This document shows, in pieces, positions 32,971-42,245 of a DNA stretch of 64,000 bases. How positions within the stretch are numbered: the first letter of the stretch is position 1; each line of letters opens with the position of its first letter. Source of the DNA: UMGS1958 sp045542415. GTDB taxonomy: Bacteria; Bacillota; Clostridia; UBA1381. The DNA is taken from assembly GCA_045542415.1 (NCBI GenBank), contig JAZQKZ010000001.1:44107-108106 (forward strand), in the 5' to 3' direction. The notes beneath the pieces were generated by a model. That model had not been told where the DNA came from. It saw nothing but the letters and a program-made list of their open reading frames with translations, and did no database searches. Made by a program: the position numbers and the translations under genes.

Positions 32971-33052
32971 TGCGGATAACAGGACTTGAACCTGCACGGG
33001 TCGCCCCACTAGAACCTGAATCTAGCGCGTCTGCCTATTCCGCCATATCCGC
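32971..33052 (-). tRNA. tRNA-Leu (CAG)
   Basis: On the minus strand the acceptor stem is GCGGATA/TATCCGC, the anticodon stem CTAGA/TCTAG holds loop TTCAGGT (anticodon CAG, 33016-33018), and there is a class II variable arm and GTTCAAG T loop. Confidence 0.93.
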
Positions 33053-33071
33053 ATATTTTTAACACTTAAAT

Positions 33072-33100
33072 ATTATAACAGATATCAAAGGAAAAATCAA
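33072..33100 (-). promoter_or_regulatory. Promoter of tRNA-Leu (CAG)
   Basis: On the minus strand TTGATT (33095-33100) and TATAAT (33072-33077) are 17 bases apart. Confidence 0.8.
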
Positions 33101-33120
33101 GCCTTTTTATAAAAAAATAC

Positions 33121-33160
33121 AAAAAAATAATTGGCATATTTCTTTATCGAAATATGCCAA
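33121..33160 (-). terminator. Terminator of the murD-rlmH operon
   Basis: TTGGCATATTTC pairs perfectly with GAAATATGCCAA; on the minus strand it is followed by TTATTTTTTT. Confidence 0.92.
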
Positions 33161-33164
33161 TCAT

Positions 33165-33641
33165 TTATTTGTGATATTGCTCATTGTTATTTATTTTAAA
33201 TGCACGGTAAATCTGTTCGCACATTACAACCCGCATAAGCTGATGGGGAAGAGTGATTTTTCCGAAACTTAGTCTTAGCTGTGCGCGTTTTTTTACTTCG
33301 TCGCTGAGACCAAGAGAACCGCCTATTATAAAAACAATACTGCTTGAATTCATAGATATCTTTTCAATCTTAGCGGATAACTCCACGCTGTCAAGCTGAG
33401 TTCCCTCAATACACATTGCAATGGCGTAATCGCTGTCACGAAGTCTTGAGAGTATGGCTTTGCCCTCTTTGCTTTTTATAATTTCTTCTTCACGGGCAGA
33501 GGCGTTGTCAGGGATTTTTTCGTCAGGTAACTCAATTATACTGAACTTTGCAAAACGTCCCATACGCTTGGTGTATTCGTCGATTGCCGCAGTGAAATAT
33601 TTTTCTTTTATCTTCCCGACGCAAAGTATAGTTATGTTCAT
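33165..33641 (-). CDS. rlmH: 23S rRNA (pseudouridine1915-N3)-methyltransferase
   Basis: The 158-residue SPOUT methyltransferase modifies pseudouridine 1915 in helix 69 of 23S rRNA. It begins MNITILCVGKIKEKY and has FIIGGSLGLSDEV for SAM binding, and ends MRVVMCEQIYRAFKI...YHK, the invariant RlmH C-terminus. Its start overlaps the heparinase-like gene by four bases. It is the last gene of the seven-gene minus-strand operon. Confidence 0.96.
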   Translation of the reverse strand: MNITILCVGKIKEKYFTAAIDEYTKRMGRFAKFSIIELPDEKIPDNASAREEEIIKSKEGKAILSRLRDSDYAIAMCIEGTQLDSVELSAKIEKISMNSSSIVFIIGGSLGLSDEVKKRAQLRLSFGKITLPHQLMRVVMCEQIYRAFKINNNEQYHK

Positions 33642-35230
33642 TTGCTGACCTCCCTGAAACAGATTTTAAATACATTGCCCGATACGTTGAAGTCAAGCAG
33701 ATACACGGTTAAAGGCTTGCCGTTATGGTCGCTTATTATCTGCGTACTGATATCCGCTGCTGAGTCAATACAAAAATTACCTATAAATGTAGCATTATCT
33801 TTAATTACAGGCTCTTTAAGAGTGATGAAGCGTTCCTTTACTGTATGTCCCGGAGTGAATGTATCACAAAGAATAACCTCTTTTTCGTTTAGCTGTACTT
33901 CACGGATAATATCTATATTGTTGCCGTAAGCATGTCCGATAGAAAGCTTTGCTTTATTGTCGCCGCATTCAAATTTGTCGCAACAGTAGTCTGTTCCGTG
34001 TTGCTGACCGTTTTCGTCAATAATAGGAACGCTGTGTCCAAACGACGAATTACATAAATGATTGTAACGTGTTTCGGGGGCAAAGTAATCATCAGTGTAT
34101 TCACCGCATCCGATATCGCATAAAATCTGTCCGTTGGAATCAGAGAGAATGAAGCTGCCTATATCGTTATGATTATGAGGTTCATTGTTATTTCCGCCCT
34201 TGATAAAGAAACTGTAATTTGGTTTCTTGTTTATATACCACTGTGACGAATTATATATAAATTCTCCGTAGCATTCGTTTCGGTAATTCGGAGTAAAAAG
34301 GTATGAACGTATATAGTGTGCCCACCTGCCGCAATTGTCGTTTCGCTCTGTTTTTACAGAATCGGTGGCATATACATGCTCCGGAAATGATTCACACAGC
34401 ATCCCTGTCAAGCCTGAAAGAGGGAGTGTATCCTTGGTGGAATCAGAACAGGATATTGCCTCGGATGAAAGGTACATTATTTGCTGGAACTGAGCAAGGT
34501 CAAGTACCTTGTCTTTGTTAATGATATCAATTCCTGTACGTTCTTTAAGCAAGGCAGCGAAGTATATATAGAATCCGAAGCCGTAGCTCCAATACCCCAA
34601 TCCCTCAAGACATACACCGTCATCTCCGCAGCCTGAAAGGTAACATTCCATTGCAGAAAGTATCCTTGCGGTGGGAAGCTTGTCGGGACAAAGGTATAAA
34701 TATGCCATGCCGATGCATCCGCAGCAGACTGCTGACCAATTGTGCATTGCTGTTTCCCAATGAAATGTTTTGCTGTTAAATGTGTTAATAATCCTGTCTT
34801 CTATCTCGAAAAAAATACGGTCTTTGAGTATATCAGGAAGTACAGCACCTAGCAAATACGAAATCTCTGATAACATCATAGCAGTTTCGGCGGCAAAAAG
34901 GTCTATTTCAAAACGTGCCGTATCATAGTTTTTTACATGAGCAGGTAATGCCCATGTGTGTTCATCACACACAGCCATAAGAAGCTCACAAAGCTCGTCG
35001 AGATAGTTCTCGCCAAAGGCAAAGAGCATCATGAAAGTGGAGCTTATACGCCGACGTCGGTTAAAATAAAGTGTTTCGTAGCCGATACGCTTTCCGGTTC
35101 GTGAAAATTCCGAAAACTGCATATATGTAAACGGCTCTATTGTGTTTTCGTGATATTCAAGATAAAAATCTTTAATTTCTGCCTTATCCTGTTCTGTAAG
35201 GATAAGGCTGTTTAAGCGTTCTTTTAACAT
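33638..35230 (-). CDS. Heparinase II/III-like protein, cytoplasmic
   Basis: The 530-residue protein has an N-terminal alpha/alpha toroid-like region (about 1-310, with FHWETAMHNWSAVCCGCIGM) and a C-terminal beta-sandwich (from about 335) with GGNNNEPHNHNDIGSFIL and YFAPETRYNHLCNSSFGHS. These match the heparinase II/III lyase family, where the conserved His and Tyr residues act in beta-elimination of uronic acid polymers. It lacks a signal peptide, so it would work on imported oligosaccharides, perhaps pectin or host glycosaminoglycan fragments. It lies six bases after the M3 peptidase gene. Substrate is unknown. Confidence 0.8.
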   Translation of the reverse strand: MLKERLNSLILTEQDKAEIKDFYLEYHENTIEPFTYMQFSEFSRTGKRIGYETLYFNRRRRISSTFMMLFAFGENYLDELCELLMAVCDEHTWALPAHVKNYDTARFEIDLFAAETAMMLSEISYLLGAVLPDILKDRIFFEIEDRIINTFNSKTFHWETAMHNWSAVCCGCIGMAYLYLCPDKLPTARILSAMECYLSGCGDDGVCLEGLGYWSYGFGFYIYFAALLKERTGIDIINKDKVLDLAQFQQIMYLSSEAISCSDSTKDTLPLSGLTGMLCESFPEHVYATDSVKTERNDNCGRWAHYIRSYLFTPNYRNECYGEFIYNSSQWYINKKPNYSFFIKGGNNNEPHNHNDIGSFILSDSNGQILCDIGCGEYTDDYFAPETRYNHLCNSSFGHSVPIIDENGQQHGTDYCCDKFECGDNKAKLSIGHAYGNNIDIIREVQLNEKEVILCDTFTPGHTVKERFITLKEPVIKDNATFIGNFCIDSAADISTQIISDHNGKPLTVYLLDFNVSGNVFKICFREVSK

Positions 35231-35236
35231 ATACTG

Positions 35237-37564
35237 TTATTCCTCTGAAATGTTTAATGCATCCATGTAATATACAAATCGTGACATCATCTGAGCGGCT
35301 TCTGCGCGCGTGATTGAAGCTTGCGGATTTATAATGCTGGTAAAATCATCTATTTTAATACCTCTGACAATTCCCTCATCTACTGCCCAAAGAACAGCTT
35401 CGTAAGCCCAGTCGGAAACAGAGGTATAATCAGCGAAGCTGTTCAGCGACGAGGGGTTGGAGTTTCCGCTTGCTCCGCAATACCGATACAATATAACAGC
35501 CGCTTGCTCACGCGTAAGTGTGTCATTGGCACCGAACGTCAGAGAATCGTAGCCCTTTATTATGCTGTTGTCGGCAGCCCATGCAATGTATTTGCTGTCA
35601 TCATCATCGGTAAAGGTTGTTGTGCCGGGAGCAATCTCATTTCCTGAGTATTCATGGAGCATTCCGATTGAGTTTGCCATTTCGCTTCTCAAAATGCTGT
35701 CATGAGGACGGAAGTTACCGTTTTCTACACAATCATCCATGAACGGAACTGTTTGAACAACAGCTTGCCAGAACCAGTCATCAGTAGAAATATCTTTGTA
35801 CCCGACTGTTGAAAAGTTAGCTATGGCGTTGGCTATCATGCATATTGTACTTTCGGTAAATATATCATTGTAGCCAAGCTCGTATAAAGCTTCACGGAAG
35901 CCTTTGTCATCGTTATAGGCGGTAGTTCTCATGTATCTGTCAACAGCACCGGGGCGGTCAGTAAGACTTTGTACCCATATATCAAGAGCCGCAACAGCAC
36001 TGACTGCATAGCTTATATAGTACATAGGTTCCTCAAAGTTGTGCGGAACCTGCGTCCACTCGTAGCTATAAAGCGGTTCAAGTCCGTAGCTGTCGCAAAG
36101 GGATAGATACAGGCTCTCCATCTGAGCAACGCTCATATCTGGGTCTTCATATACCTGCTCCTGCCATTCGTCATATAGGCATCCGCCGATTATGGAATTG
36201 AGTAAGGTATATAAGCGGTTGAAATTCATTATCAATGAATCGCCCGAATATATCTCATCATAGAAATCGGTAAACAGCAATTCAAGTCCCTGAGAATGTA
36301 TTTCACTGATGTCTATATCAGAAACATACATTAATTCAGTATCATCAGCTACGAGCGAGCCGTAAAGGTTGGCATTGAAATGACCGAATTCATGGACAAG
36401 AGTATCAAGCGTCCAGGCAGTGTTGCCCTCAACGGGACTGATGAATACAAAGGGAACCTTATACTTGGGTATATCAATTGTATAAGCGTTTCCGGGAGTT
36501 ATTTTTGTTGATGAGTAGTCCATATCAACAAGTCCGGAATTAACCATATAATCAAAGCTGTCTTTCAGTTCGGGACTTATATTGCCGATATATTTTCCTA
36601 CAGTCGGAATAATATCCTCGTGAGTAATTGAAGCCTCGTTGAGATCCGAAACAACTGTTTCAAGCTTCAGCATAAGCGGTACAATATGAGTCTTTACCGT
36701 TTCACGAAGCGTTGAAATATCAGCCGAGAAATAATCACGGTTGTAAATCATTGTATGTGCGTAATCGGCGTAGCTGTTAAAGCCGGATTCACGGGCAATT
36801 TCGGCACGGATGCGGACAAGCTCTGAAAACAATTCACCTGTTTGTTGTCCGCTTTTATCTATATAATCAAGTATATACTCGCTGAGCTTCTGATATTCTC
36901 TGTATGCTGCTCCGTAGTCTATGTTTTCATCCTCGGTATCGGAGCTTAAAATTTCAAGAAGCTTCATTATCTCGGTATCAAGCTCTTCGAAGGTATAGGT
37001 ATTGCCATCGGCTCCGGTATAAATATATGAGCCGAACGGAGTATTTCTGTATTTTGTCAGGATTTCATTCTCCTTATTGGTAAGCTCATAAAAACGTTCG
37101 GTCGGATAGCTGAGAATAAATTCACGCATAGCCTCCTCGCCGCCAATCCATTCGGTAACTGAGCCGCGTGTTTCGGAATCGTTATACAAATCCATTATAA
37201 GGGATGACATTCTTTGCGATATCTCTGTAAGTGCAGAAGCTGCAGTTGCAACTAAGGCGTTGTTTTCCTCGGTGTTGTTTTTTGAAGCCTGAATATAACA
37301 AAGTGCGTATGAGGTCTGTGCATCCGAAATTATTTCATCAAGAGAAAGCAGTGCCAAAGAAAGATGAAAGGCACTTTTCTTTGCTGCAGTGCGTACTGCT
37401 TCTTCGGCAGTATAGTATGTTTTTATATCGAAAGGCACGGCAATAAATTCACTTGCATTAACCTTCGGGAACTCTGCAGTGGGATAATAATTTGAGGCGA
37501 GAGCCGATAGGGGAGTGAGTGAAAATATGACAGCCGTAACGAATGCGGTTATTTTTGTGTTCAT
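35237..37564 (-). CDS. Surface-anchored M3-like metallopeptidase with three SLH domains
   Basis: The 775-residue protein has a signal peptide (MNTKITAFVTAVIFSLTPLSAL), a long helical domain of the oligoendopeptidase F/M3 type, and the zinc motif TLVHEFGHF with a downstream glutamate in SEIHSQGLELLF. Three SLH domains fill about residues 590-765, beginning near YKDISTDDWF, FTDDDDSKYI and FADYTSVSDW. M3 peptidases normally act inside the cell on short peptides; this one is exported and held at the S-layer or cell-wall polymer. It lies 12 bases behind three M42 peptidase genes, suggesting a peptide-scavenging operon. Confidence 0.88.
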   Translation of the reverse strand: MNTKITAFVTAVIFSLTPLSALASNYYPTAEFPKVNASEFIAVPFDIKTYYTAEEAVRTAAKKSAFHLSLALLSLDEIISDAQTSYALCYIQASKNNTEENNALVATAASALTEISQRMSSLIMDLYNDSETRGSVTEWIGGEEAMREFILSYPTERFYELTNKENEILTKYRNTPFGSYIYTGADGNTYTFEELDTEIMKLLEILSSDTEDENIDYGAAYREYQKLSEYILDYIDKSGQQTGELFSELVRIRAEIARESGFNSYADYAHTMIYNRDYFSADISTLRETVKTHIVPLMLKLETVVSDLNEASITHEDIIPTVGKYIGNISPELKDSFDYMVNSGLVDMDYSSTKITPGNAYTIDIPKYKVPFVFISPVEGNTAWTLDTLVHEFGHFNANLYGSLVADDTELMYVSDIDISEIHSQGLELLFTDFYDEIYSGDSLIMNFNRLYTLLNSIIGGCLYDEWQEQVYEDPDMSVAQMESLYLSLCDSYGLEPLYSYEWTQVPHNFEEPMYYISYAVSAVAALDIWVQSLTDRPGAVDRYMRTTAYNDDKGFREALYELGYNDIFTESTICMIANAIANFSTVGYKDISTDDWFWQAVVQTVPFMDDCVENGNFRPHDSILRSEMANSIGMLHEYSGNEIAPGTTTFTDDDDSKYIAWAADNSIIKGYDSLTFGANDTLTREQAAVILYRYCGASGNSNPSSLNSFADYTSVSDWAYEAVLWAVDEGIVRGIKIDDFTSIINPQASITRAEAAQMMSRFVYYMDALNISEE

Positions 37565-37576
37565 TTTATGCTCCGG

Positions 37577-38554
37577 TTAAAGTATTTCTATTGTTTTGAT
37601 TAAAAGCTTAATGCATGCATCAAGGTCATTCAAATCTGCCATTTCTGACGGAGAATGAATATAACGGGTGGGAAGTGAAATTCCTCCTGTTTTAACGCCG
37701 GCTCTTGAAAGGTGTACGGCACCTGCATCTGTTCCGCCGTCAGTCATTATTTCCAGCTGATAGCTGATATTATTAGCCTTTGCGGCTTCAAGCATTGCCG
37801 AACGTACATCAGGATCACACATAACAGAACGATCCATTACCTTTATTGCCGCACCCTTGCCGAGCTTGACCTCCATAACAGGACAGCCGGGGGTGTCGCC
37901 GGTATCGGTTACATCAACAGCGATTGCATATTCCGGATCAACGGTATATGCCGCAGTTCTTGCACCTCGCAAGCCAACCTCCTCCTGAGTAGTGAACACA
38001 AAGAATAAATCGTTTTTGCAATTTTTGAGTGACTGCATTGCCTTAATAAGCATATAGCAGCCTGCACGGTTATCGAGTGCCTTGGATATAATACGGTTAT
38101 TGCTGATTACAGCCTCGCCGACAAATACTGCCATATCACCGATACCGACAAGCTTTTTCGCTTCGTCAGCAGTTTCGGCACCGATATCAACATATAGCTT
38201 TCTTATATCCGGATGCTTGATAAATTCCTCTTCTTCACTGCTGATAACGCCAATAATACCATTGGCAAAGCGTACCCGGCGGTGAACAAGCTCACGGATG
38301 TAAAGACCGCCTACAGAAGAAAAACGGATAAAGCCTTTTTCGTCTATATGAGTGGCGATAATGCCTATTTCGTCCATGTGTGCGGCAAGCATAATGCGAG
38401 CCCCGTCGCCCTTTTTGTGTGCGATGAGATTACCCATCGGGTCAACATTGTATTCATCGCAATACGGTTTTATTTCCTCAATAATCGCATTGCATATATC
38501 ACCCTCGCTTCCGGAGGGTGAATTTATATCCAAGAGTTTCTTTAATAAATCCAA
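37577..38554 (-). CDS. M42 family aminopeptidase
   Basis: The 325-residue protein has all M42 active-site motifs: AAHMDEIGI, KALDNRAGC, the catalytic TTQEEVGLRGA, DVTDTGDTPG and the last ligand in PTRYIHSPSE. M42 enzymes (often annotated as glutamyl aminopeptidase or endoglucanase M) form large cytoplasmic tetrahedral complexes that trim peptides. The start is TTG at 38552-38554 with AGGAG nine bases upstream. It is the third of three tandem M42 paralogs. Confidence 0.9.
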   Translation of the reverse strand: MDLLKKLLDINSPSGSEGDICNAIIEEIKPYCDEYNVDPMGNLIAHKKGDGARIMLAAHMDEIGIIATHIDEKGFIRFSSVGGLYIRELVHRRVRFANGIIGVISSEEEEFIKHPDIRKLYVDIGAETADEAKKLVGIGDMAVFVGEAVISNNRIISKALDNRAGCYMLIKAMQSLKNCKNDLFFVFTTQEEVGLRGARTAAYTVDPEYAIAVDVTDTGDTPGCPVMEVKLGKGAAIKVMDRSVMCDPDVRSAMLEAAKANNISYQLEIMTDGGTDAGAVHLSRAGVKTGGISLPTRYIHSPSEMADLNDLDACIKLLIKTIEIL

Positions 38555-38567
38555 TTCGGTTCTCTCC

Positions 38568-39572
38568 TTAATTTGTAATAAGCCTTATGATTAATTTCTT
38601 AACTGCTTCAATATCCGCTAACGCCATAAGCGATACCGGAGTATTTGCATAACGGCACGGAATACCGATAAGTGCGGCGTGGGTGCCTGAATATGCACTT
38701 CTGACTGCACCTGTTTCGCTCTCGGCATGAACAGTCTGTGCAGACTGCACGGGTATATTGTTGTTTGCTGCCGTTTTCTTTATATGCTCTGTAAGCTCAC
38801 GGTCGCCGATGCTGTAGATATCCATTGCACTGATAATCGCACCGCCGTTGAGAGTCGCTGTAGTTTCATGTTTCTTTGCCTTGTATAAATCAGCTGTTTC
38901 TACTGCATCGATTATAAAAGCGGTATCGGGCCGGATTCTTTCCAAAGCTACCAATGCACCTCGTGAGCCGATGTGCTTCTGTGCCGAGAAAATGTAATAG
39001 GTATCAAATGCCGGTTCGATTTCGGCGAGGGAGGCGAGGATTGATACGCCCATACGGTCAAGTGCCTTGCCCTTTATAACATTTTCGCCCATAAGTGAAA
39101 ACTCGGTATCAAAGCTTACATAATCTCCGACGGCAACAAGCTTTTGAGCTGATTTTTTGTCCTTTGCACCTATATCAATAAAAAGACTTTTTATTCCTAC
39201 AACCTCTTCACGCTCTTCACGCTTCTGGAGGTGAATAGCCTTCATGCCGATAATTCCTCTGACTCTGTTTTCGCCTACAATAACTTTTTTGGAAATGATG
39301 ACACGGGGATCGATATTACCGACTGCTTCAAATTTAAGAAATCCTTTTTCGGTGATATCCCTTACAATAAATCCTGCTTCGTCTGTATGCGAAATTACTG
39401 CAATTACCTTATCAGAGGATTTGCCTTTTCTGAATAAGATGACATTGCCCAATGCATCAATGAACGGATTGGCACGGTATTTTTTGCAAAGCTCGCCAAA
39501 AACAGTGGGAACAAGATACATCTCGTTTCCGCTGACAGCGTTTGCCATACTTAACTGTTCTAAAATCTTCAT
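38568..39572 (-). CDS. M42-like protein with missing catalytic residues
   Basis: The 334-residue protein is a paralog of its two neighbours. It keeps SHTDEAGF and KALDRMG, which hold the first His/Asp and bridging Asp. The catalytic EE of QEEVG reads QKHIGSRGA, the aspartate motif reads IIDAVETAD, and the final histidine of YxHS/T reads RYANTPV. Loss of the general base and at least one zinc ligand suggests no peptidase activity. It may be a structural or regulatory subunit of a mixed M42 complex. The start overlaps the upstream paralog by four bases, so production is coupled. Confidence 0.8.
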   Translation of the reverse strand: MKILEQLSMANAVSGNEMYLVPTVFGELCKKYRANPFIDALGNVILFRKGKSSDKVIAVISHTDEAGFIVRDITEKGFLKFEAVGNIDPRVIISKKVIVGENRVRGIIGMKAIHLQKREEREEVVGIKSLFIDIGAKDKKSAQKLVAVGDYVSFDTEFSLMGENVIKGKALDRMGVSILASLAEIEPAFDTYYIFSAQKHIGSRGALVALERIRPDTAFIIDAVETADLYKAKKHETTATLNGGAIISAMDIYSIGDRELTEHIKKTAANNNIPVQSAQTVHAESETGAVRSAYSGTHAALIGIPCRYANTPVSLMALADIEAVKKLIIRLITN

Positions 39573-40615
39573 AAAAGCACCGCCTTTTCGAATGAAAAAT
39601 CATCAGCTGAAGTGAAGTCTTTTATAAATTCGGTCAAAAGCTGTGATGTTGCCTTTACGTCTGATAAAGCCAGAGTTTCAACTGAGGTATGCATATATTT
39701 AAGCGGAATTGAAAGCAGGGCAGTGGGGATACCGCCGCCTTTTGCTGACTGTATTTCCCATGCGTCCGTACCGGTTTCGCCTCCGCAGGCTTCGGTTGTA
39801 ACCTTGATATTGTGTTTTTTTGCTACTTCAGACAAACGCTTTACTAAAAGCGGATGCAAATTAGGCCCTACAGCGATGGCACAGCCGGAGCCTACCTCAA
39901 ATGCATTGTCCGAGTTGTCTGGAGTAATACCGTGAGTGACATCAATTGCAATTGCAACATCGGGACGGATACCGCCGGCGGTAGTCTTACCGCCACGACA
40001 GCCGACCTCCTCCTGAACTGCAGCAACTGCATAAATATCAGCCTTTAAATCGGCATTTTTTATGTTTTTCATAACATCAATAAGGGCTGCAACAGAAGCA
40101 CGGTCGTCAAGAGATTTTCCGCTCCACTGCTTTTTGCCCAGTTCACCGACAGACTGTGCAATTGTAACACTGTCGCCGATACTTACAAGCTCACGGAGCT
40201 TTTCGAGCGGAAGTGCAGTATCAATTGCCATATCACGCATTTTGACAGTTTTGCCTGACTCGATGTATTTATCGGGCATGATTCCGATAACAGCATTGAT
40301 ATCCTCCTTGCCGTGTACTACAACTTCAAGAGCAGGCAGTATTCGCTGATCTACTCCGCCGACATTGGCAAAGGTAAGATAACCATCGTCAGTAATTGAT
40401 GTGACTATAAGCCCGATTTCATCGCAATGTGCTTCAATCATAATTTTAGGAGCATTCGGGATGGATGCATGCTTTATTGCAATGACACTGCCAAGACGGT
40501 CGGTTTTGACTTCATCGCAGTAAGGTGCAAAAAGCTCTGAAATCTGCTTGTTTAACTTATATTCAAATCCTGATATGCCTCGCATATCGCTTAATTTTTT
40601 AATGAGTTTTTTCAA
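39569..40615 (-). CDS. M42 family aminopeptidase
   Basis: The 348-residue protein has complete M42 motifs: EAHCDEIGL, KSLDDRASV, VQEEVGCRGG, AIDVTHG and KYMHTSVE. It is the first of the three tandem M42 genes, 11 bases behind murD, and overlaps the inactive-looking paralog by four bases. The start is TTG at 40613-40615 with AAGGAG upstream. Substrate preference cannot be assigned. Confidence 0.9.
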   Translation of the reverse strand: MKKLIKKLSDMRGISGFEYKLNKQISELFAPYCDEVKTDRLGSVIAIKHASIPNAPKIMIEAHCDEIGLIVTSITDDGYLTFANVGGVDQRILPALEVVVHGKEDINAVIGIMPDKYIESGKTVKMRDMAIDTALPLEKLRELVSIGDSVTIAQSVGELGKKQWSGKSLDDRASVAALIDVMKNIKNADLKADIYAVAAVQEEVGCRGGKTTAGGIRPDVAIAIDVTHGITPDNSDNAFEVGSGCAIAVGPNLHPLLVKRLSEVAKKHNIKVTTEACGGETGTDAWEIQSAKGGGIPTALLSIPLKYMHTSVETLALSDVKATSQLLTEFIKDFTSADDFSFEKAVLL

Positions 40616-40626
40616 ATTAATTCTCC

Positions 40627-42021
40627 TTAAAGCTCATTTACGAGTTTCTTAAATAAATTTCCGCGTTCTTCGAAGTTACGGAACATATCAAAGCTTGTAC
40701 TTGCGGGTGAGAGAAGTACAATATCTCCGTCCTCGGCTATTTTGTGTGCCATGCTTACTGCTTCTTCATATGTGTGAACTTCAAACATTTCAGGGATATC
40801 GCTTCTTCCGGTATTAAGAACAGCCTGTCTGATTGCATCGGCAGTCGGGTGGATAAGCTTATCCTCTTCAGTAACGGGCAACTTGCTTATAAGAATAAGA
40901 GTCTTTACTGCATCGGCAATCGGATTACCGATTTCATCATACGGAATCCCCTTATCCTTACCGCCTGCCAGCATAATAATTTTCTGATTAAATACCTTGA
41001 GTGCATTTATGGTACGGTTAGGGCTTGAATCGATTGAGCTGTTATAGTAAAGAACGCCGTCCTTTTTTCTCACCAGTTCAATTCTGTGTGCAACTCCTCC
41101 GAAATTCTTTGCAACATCAACTATCACGCTGTCATCGACCAAGCCGTTAACAGCGGCAATTGCACTCATGTAATTTTCAACGTTGTGCATGCCGGGGATT
41201 TTAATATCATTGATATTTAAAACCTCTCTATCGCCACATTTTATAACCTCGCCGTCAAGCCATACATCCGTTTTCTTTGTGCGTGAAAACAGACGAAGTT
41301 CTGATGTAATCTCCGGGATAAGTGCGGCAGAGTCTTTGTTGTCCGCATTTAAGACAATAATATTATCCGAAGCCATATTTTTGTAAATATTGGTTTTCGC
41401 CTCAATATATTCCGCATAATCGGTGTGCCAGTCGAGATGGTTGGGACTTAAATTAGTGATTACCGCACGCTCCGGAGTCTTTTTCATGGTATGGAGCTGG
41501 AAAGATGAAAGCTCAAGAATTACCCAGTCATCCTCGCTCATTTCGTCAACCATGTCCAGTACGGGATTTCCGATATTTCCGCCGAGCCATGTCTTATAGC
41601 CGGCATCTGTCATCATTTTGTGTATAAGTGTAGTTGTCGTGGTTTTACCGTCCGAGCCTGTAACGGCGATTATGTGAGCCGGACACACATCAAAAAATGT
41701 CTCCATTTCAGATGTGAGATATGCTCCGTTTTCTGCTGCAGCAAGAATTTGCGGCTTATCGTAACGAAGTCCGGGGGTTTTAAATATTATTTCACCGCCC
41801 AGATGGTCAAGATAATCGGCTCCCAATACCATTTCAACGCCTAAATCCATACATGCATCATAATTGTCGCCGAGATAATCCTTGTCACGGGCATCAAACG
41901 CACGGACTGAAGCACCGAGCTTTACCAGATAGCGGATAAGCGGCATATTTGAAATTCCTATGCCGATAACATCAACTGTTTTCCCTTTTATATTCTGCTT
42001 AAATTTATCTAAATTAGTCAT
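40627..42021 (-). CDS. murD: UDP-N-acetylmuramoylalanine-D-glutamate ligase
   Basis: MurD adds D-glutamate to UDP-MurNAc-L-Ala in peptidoglycan synthesis. The 464-residue protein has an N-terminal Rossmann domain (VDVIGIGISNMPLIRYL), the Mur ligase ATP motif AVTGSDGKTTTTTLI, LELSSFQL, and NLSPNHLDWH. Length is normal. It is first in a seven-gene operon of peptidases and rlmH rather than in a dcw cell-wall cluster, an unusual location. The start ATG follows AAAGGAT. Confidence 0.95.
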   Translation of the reverse strand: MTNLDKFKQNIKGKTVDVIGIGISNMPLIRYLVKLGASVRAFDARDKDYLGDNYDACMDLGVEMVLGADYLDHLGGEIIFKTPGLRYDKPQILAAAENGAYLTSEMETFFDVCPAHIIAVTGSDGKTTTTTLIHKMMTDAGYKTWLGGNIGNPVLDMVDEMSEDDWVILELSSFQLHTMKKTPERAVITNLSPNHLDWHTDYAEYIEAKTNIYKNMASDNIIVLNADNKDSAALIPEITSELRLFSRTKKTDVWLDGEVIKCGDREVLNINDIKIPGMHNVENYMSAIAAVNGLVDDSVIVDVAKNFGGVAHRIELVRKKDGVLYYNSSIDSSPNRTINALKVFNQKIIMLAGGKDKGIPYDEIGNPIADAVKTLILISKLPVTEEDKLIHPTADAIRQAVLNTGRSDIPEMFEVHTYEEAVSMAHKIAEDGDIVLLSPASTSFDMFRNFEERGNLFKKLVNEL

Positions 42022-42061
42022 GGTTAAATCCTTTCAAATAACTCAAAAAATTCCTGATTAT

Positions 42062-42090
42062 ATTATATAGTAAAATCATAGAAAAGTAAA
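42062..42090 (-). promoter_or_regulatory. Promoter of the murD operon
   Basis: On the minus strand TTTACT (42085-42090) and TATAAT (42062-42067) are 17 bases apart; the -35 box is weak. Confidence 0.55.
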
Positions 42091-42182
42091 GTAAAAACAG
42101 AAAAGTTTTAAAGGGATTTTTTGCCAAATAATAATGCGTTTTGATGTGAAAAAATAGCAAAAATTTTTTTGTCGGGAATGTC

Positions 42183-42211
42183 TTGAATAATTTGGCAATA
42201 TATGATAAAAT
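42183..42211 (+). promoter_or_regulatory. Promoter of the patatin-folate operon
   Basis: TTGAAT (42183-42188), 17-base spacer, TAAAAT (42206-42211). Confidence 0.68.
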
Positions 42212-42245
42212 TAAAGAAATGTAGTTTTAAGGAAGAGGTAGAAGA

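Noticed and set aside
35237..37564. Reading the M3-like protein as a plain cytoplasmic oligoendopeptidase F
   Set aside because: The signal peptide and three SLH domains in the same frame show it is exported and surface-bound.
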